Source: an uncultured Pyrinomonas sp.
Lineage (GTDB): Bacteria; Acidobacteriota; Blastocatellia; Pyrinomonadales; Pyrinomonadaceae
NCBI GenBank assembly: GCA_937135995.1
Contig: CAKZOF010000211.1
Coordinates: forward strand, 1-8,058
Length of the DNA: 8,058 nt
Direction of reading: 5' to 3'
Part shown: positions 7,015-8,058 of the stretch, piece by piece
Numbering within the stretch: position 1 is the first letter of the stretch
Layout of the letters: each line of letters begins with the position of its first letter
The notes under the pieces: model-generated
The model's database searches: none
Seen by the model: the letters and a program-made list of their open reading frames with translations, nothing else
Told to the model about the DNA's origin: nothing
Program-made: the position numbers and the translations under genes

Positions 7015-7029
7015 TCGCTTCTCTAGCGA
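7015..7029 (+). repeat. Small stem-loop after the second small gene
   Basis: TCGCT (7015-7019) and AGCGA (7025-7029) form a 5-bp stem directly after the TAA. An alternative pairing, GCGAAAC (7026-7032) with GTTTCGC (7048-7054), overlaps the start of the next orphan fragment. Either could be chance. Confidence 0.25.
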
Positions 7030-7047
7030 AACTTCGTCCAAGTAAGC

Positions 7048-7224
7048 AGTTTCGCCTTCTACCCCTGCTTGGTTGAACGGTTTGATGAGCAAGGTGTGGC
7101 GTTTGCGGGGTTGCGTATCAATGTCGGGGAGCCAAACAATCCGATCAACGGCTCTCACTTCATTCAAGATACGAGAGATGAGAGCAGGCTATACCAGAAG
7201 CTAACGACGGCGCTCTGGTATTAG
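7048..7224 (+). pseudogene. Orphan copy 3 of the large gene's 3' end
   Basis: It encodes FYPCLVERFDEQGVAFAG, LRINVGEPNNPINGSHF and a C-terminus ending in LWY, matching roughly the last 55-58 residues of the large secreted protein in one frame. The frame is open from 7027 but has no start codon or ribosome binding site. From the GAA of VERFDE to the GAC/GAT of IQD, 33 codons show 12 synonymous and 5-6 replacing differences from the parent. It adds a Tyr codon before the stop. The left boundary lies farther into the domain than in copies 2 and 4. Confidence 0.75.
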
Positions 7225-7233
7225 TCACAAGCA

Positions 7234-7263
7234 TAGAGCTCAGGGAAACAGACCTAAGCTCTA
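7234..7263 (+). promoter_or_regulatory. Intergenic stem-loop 3 (before the third small gene)
   Basis: TAGAGCTCAGG (7234-7244) pairs with CCTAAGCTCTA (7253-7263) at 10 of 11 positions around an 8-nt loop. It lies 9 nt after the fragment's stop, like stem-loops 1 and 2. Relative to stem-loop 1 one base pair changed from G-C to A-T on both arms. Confidence 0.7.
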
Positions 7264-7312
7264 ATGAATGCATTATCATTCTTTTTCAAATCTCAGAGTA
7301 TCAAACATTGGA

Positions 7313-7318
7313 AGGAGG
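7313..7318 (+). promoter_or_regulatory. Shine-Dalgarno deciding the start of the third small gene
   Basis: AGGAGG lies 5 nt before ATG 7324. The upstream in-frame ATG at 7264 overlaps the base of stem-loop 3, has no ribosome binding site and would add 20 residues not found in the paralogues. Confidence 0.85.
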
Positions 7319-7323
7319 AGTTT

Positions 7324-7725
7324 ATGTTCAAGGAGTTCACCGCGCCATCCCTCGCTATATTAGTAGTCAATTTTGTGTGCATGACATCAGTTGCCGCCAC
7401 GCAGCAACCGAGCACTGATGCCCGTACTATCGAGAGGGTAAAAGCCAGAGTAGCTCAAATTAGCACAGGTTCGGATGCTCGTGTGGAAGTCAGACTGTAC
7501 GACGGTAGGAAGGTGAAGGGATACATCTACAAAATAGAGACAGATTCCTTTACAGTAATAGACGAAGGAACGGGTGTGGTGACAAACATTGCCTACTCAC
7601 AGGTTCAGAAAATCAAAACGCTTGCGCTGTCAGGTGACAAGAAGCAGGTCGTTAAGATTCTGGTCATGGTAGGTGTTGCGGCGGGGTTAATTCTCGGACT
7701 CGGTTATCTTACCGGCAAGAACTAA
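7324..7725 (+). CDS. Small membrane-anchored protein with Sm/SH3-like core, paralogue 3
   Basis: The protein is 133 aa from ATG 7324, chosen for the strong AGGAGG 5 nt upstream and because the MFK start then aligns with both paralogues. It has a hydrophobic N-terminus (about 7-25, Cys19), a helical T-I-E-R-V-K-A-R stretch, the core at about 52-98 (VEVRLYDGRKVKGYIYKIE, SFTVID, IAYSQVQKIK) and a C-terminal transmembrane helix at about 110-128 ending in TGKN. It is the last small gene of the array, followed by about 100 bp without a gene and then the truncated fourth 3'-end copy. Function unknown; probably an envelope protein like its paralogues. Confidence 0.75.
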   Translation: MFKEFTAPSLAILVVNFVCMTSVAATQQPSTDARTIERVKARVAQISTGSDARVEVRLYDGRKVKGYIYKIETDSFTVIDEGTGVVTNIAYSQVQKIKTLALSGDKKQVVKILVMVGVAAGLILGLGYLTGKN

Positions 7726-7824
7726 GCCGGAGATTAGGAAACTTCTTCCGTCATCAGCTTAACCATTCCAATTTATTCTTATCCCGGAGATTTAGCTGAA
7801 TCGTGAGGTGCTCTTCATACAAGG

Positions 7825-7934
7825 AACATGATCGGGAGGATAGATAAGTACGGATATTTATTTCTTGCCTATGCGGGTGATGTATCTTTCTACTCCTGCG
7901 TCATTGAGCGATTCGATGAGCTAGGTGTGTCGTT
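7825..7934 (+). pseudogene. Orphan copy 4 of the large gene's 3' end, truncated
   Basis: It encodes NMIGRIDKYGYLFLAYAG, DVSFYSCVIERFDELG and VS, aligned with parent residues from about 522 to 556. Similarity stops abruptly after GTGTCGTT near 7934, before the strongly conserved RINVGEPN and PINGSHFIQD segments. The frame runs on into unrelated GC-rich sequence to a TAA at 7996-7998. An ATG at 7828 exists, with only a weak GGAA upstream. The break marks a rearrangement or insertion. Confidence 0.7.
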
Positions 7935-8058
7935 AGTCAAGTCGCGATTTTTGTGGGTTTCTCTTCCGCGGCGAGAGAGCGGGGCCATGTCCATGTAACG
8001 CCTGAACGCCCAGTCTTCCGTGACCCTGAGTATCACCACCGTGGCCAAGTTGACCAGG
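7890..8058 (-). CDS. C-terminal end of an unrecognised minus-strand gene
   Basis: A minus-strand frame enters from beyond the right edge and reads 55 residues to a TAG at 7890-7892. From the edge to about 7940, nearly every codon ends in G or C, unlike the alternative frames, which supports real coding. Visible residues include LVNLATVVILRVTEDWAF and RRYMDMAPLSRRGRE. The last roughly 15 codons lie inside the truncated repeat copy read in reverse, so the gene's natural end has been replaced. I do not recognise the family; a transposase at the end of an insertion sequence is one possibility, unproven. Confidence 0.4.
   Translation of the reverse strand, partial: LVNLATVVILRVTEDWAFRRYMDMAPLSRRGRETHKNRDLTNDTPSSSNRSMTQE

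Larger units (their letters stand above)
5626..7934 (+). repeat. Degenerate tandem array: gene 3' end, hairpin and small membrane-protein gene
   Basis: A unit of the large gene's 3' end, a stem-loop and a small gene occurs three times, followed by a fourth, truncated 3' end. The 3'-end copies are 5626-5853 (within the intact gene), 6321-6542, about 7048-7224 and about 7825-7934. The small genes are at 5915, 6619 and 7324. The equivalent GA(T/C)GAG codon pair falls at 5716, 6411, 7084 and 7915, giving spacings of 695, 673 and 831 bp. Copies have diverged substantially, so the duplication is not recent. Confidence 0.85.

Noticed and set aside
7264..7323. Upstream ATG giving a 153-aa third small protein
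   Set aside because: It overlaps the base of a stem-loop, lacks a ribosome binding site, and the paralogues align from the ATG at 7324.
5915..7725. Small proteins as toxin-immunity partners
   Set aside because: The layout recalls such loci, but there is no toxin domain in the large protein's tail and the small proteins carry export/membrane segments; not supported enough to annotate.
5626..7934. CRISPR array or short-repeat array
   Set aside because: Repeats are about 0.7-0.8 kb apart, contain genes and are divergent; there are no short regular repeats with unique spacers.

Overview
The window reads as bacterial chromosome in two compositional halves. The left part (about 1-3063) is GC-rich with ordinary metabolic genes. 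The right part (about 4063-7934) is clearly poorer in GC and holds secreted or membrane proteins of unknown function in a degenerate tandem array. The host cannot be fixed from this sequence. Gene style and the secreted small-protein family recall Acidobacteriota (Blastocatellia-like), but that is a low-confidence inference.

Left region. The window opens inside an alpha/beta-hydrolase gene (dienelactone-hydrolase type, C-terminal part only), followed on the same strand by a divergent ribose-phosphate pyrophosphokinase (552-1484). Convergent to them, on the minus strand, is an exported metal-dependent amidohydrolase (1654-3063). Its signal-peptide region carries an in-frame 22-codon-spaced duplication.

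Middle region. About 1 kb (3064-4062) has no convincing gene. It holds a few inverted repeats and a short minus-strand stretch with coding-like base composition that may be a gene relic.

Right region. A 596-aa secreted protein (4063-5853) has a signal peptide, a PKD domain, a proline-rich linker, a DADADG-type acidic loop and a C-terminal domain of uncertain family. It is followed by a hairpin and a 128-aa membrane-anchored protein with a short beta-strand (Sm/SH3-like) core. Then a roughly 0.7-0.8 kb unit recurs: an orphan copy of the last 36-75 codons of the large gene, a stem-loop, a strong Shine-Dalgarno and another paralogue of the small protein. There are four copies of the large-gene 3' end (one in the intact gene, three orphan) and three small genes. 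The fourth 3'-end copy is cut near 7935, where GC-rich sequence begins that carries the end of a minus-strand gene running in from beyond the window.

The array is the feature most worth attention. The orphan 3' fragments lack credible starts, yet differ from the parent mostly at synonymous positions, and the three intergenic hairpins differ in sequence but keep their pairing. This suggests either recently truncated full-length paralogues, or fragments kept as a recombination reservoir or regulatory leader. The layout resembles polymorphic-toxin or silent-cassette loci, but nothing in the sequence proves such a function.
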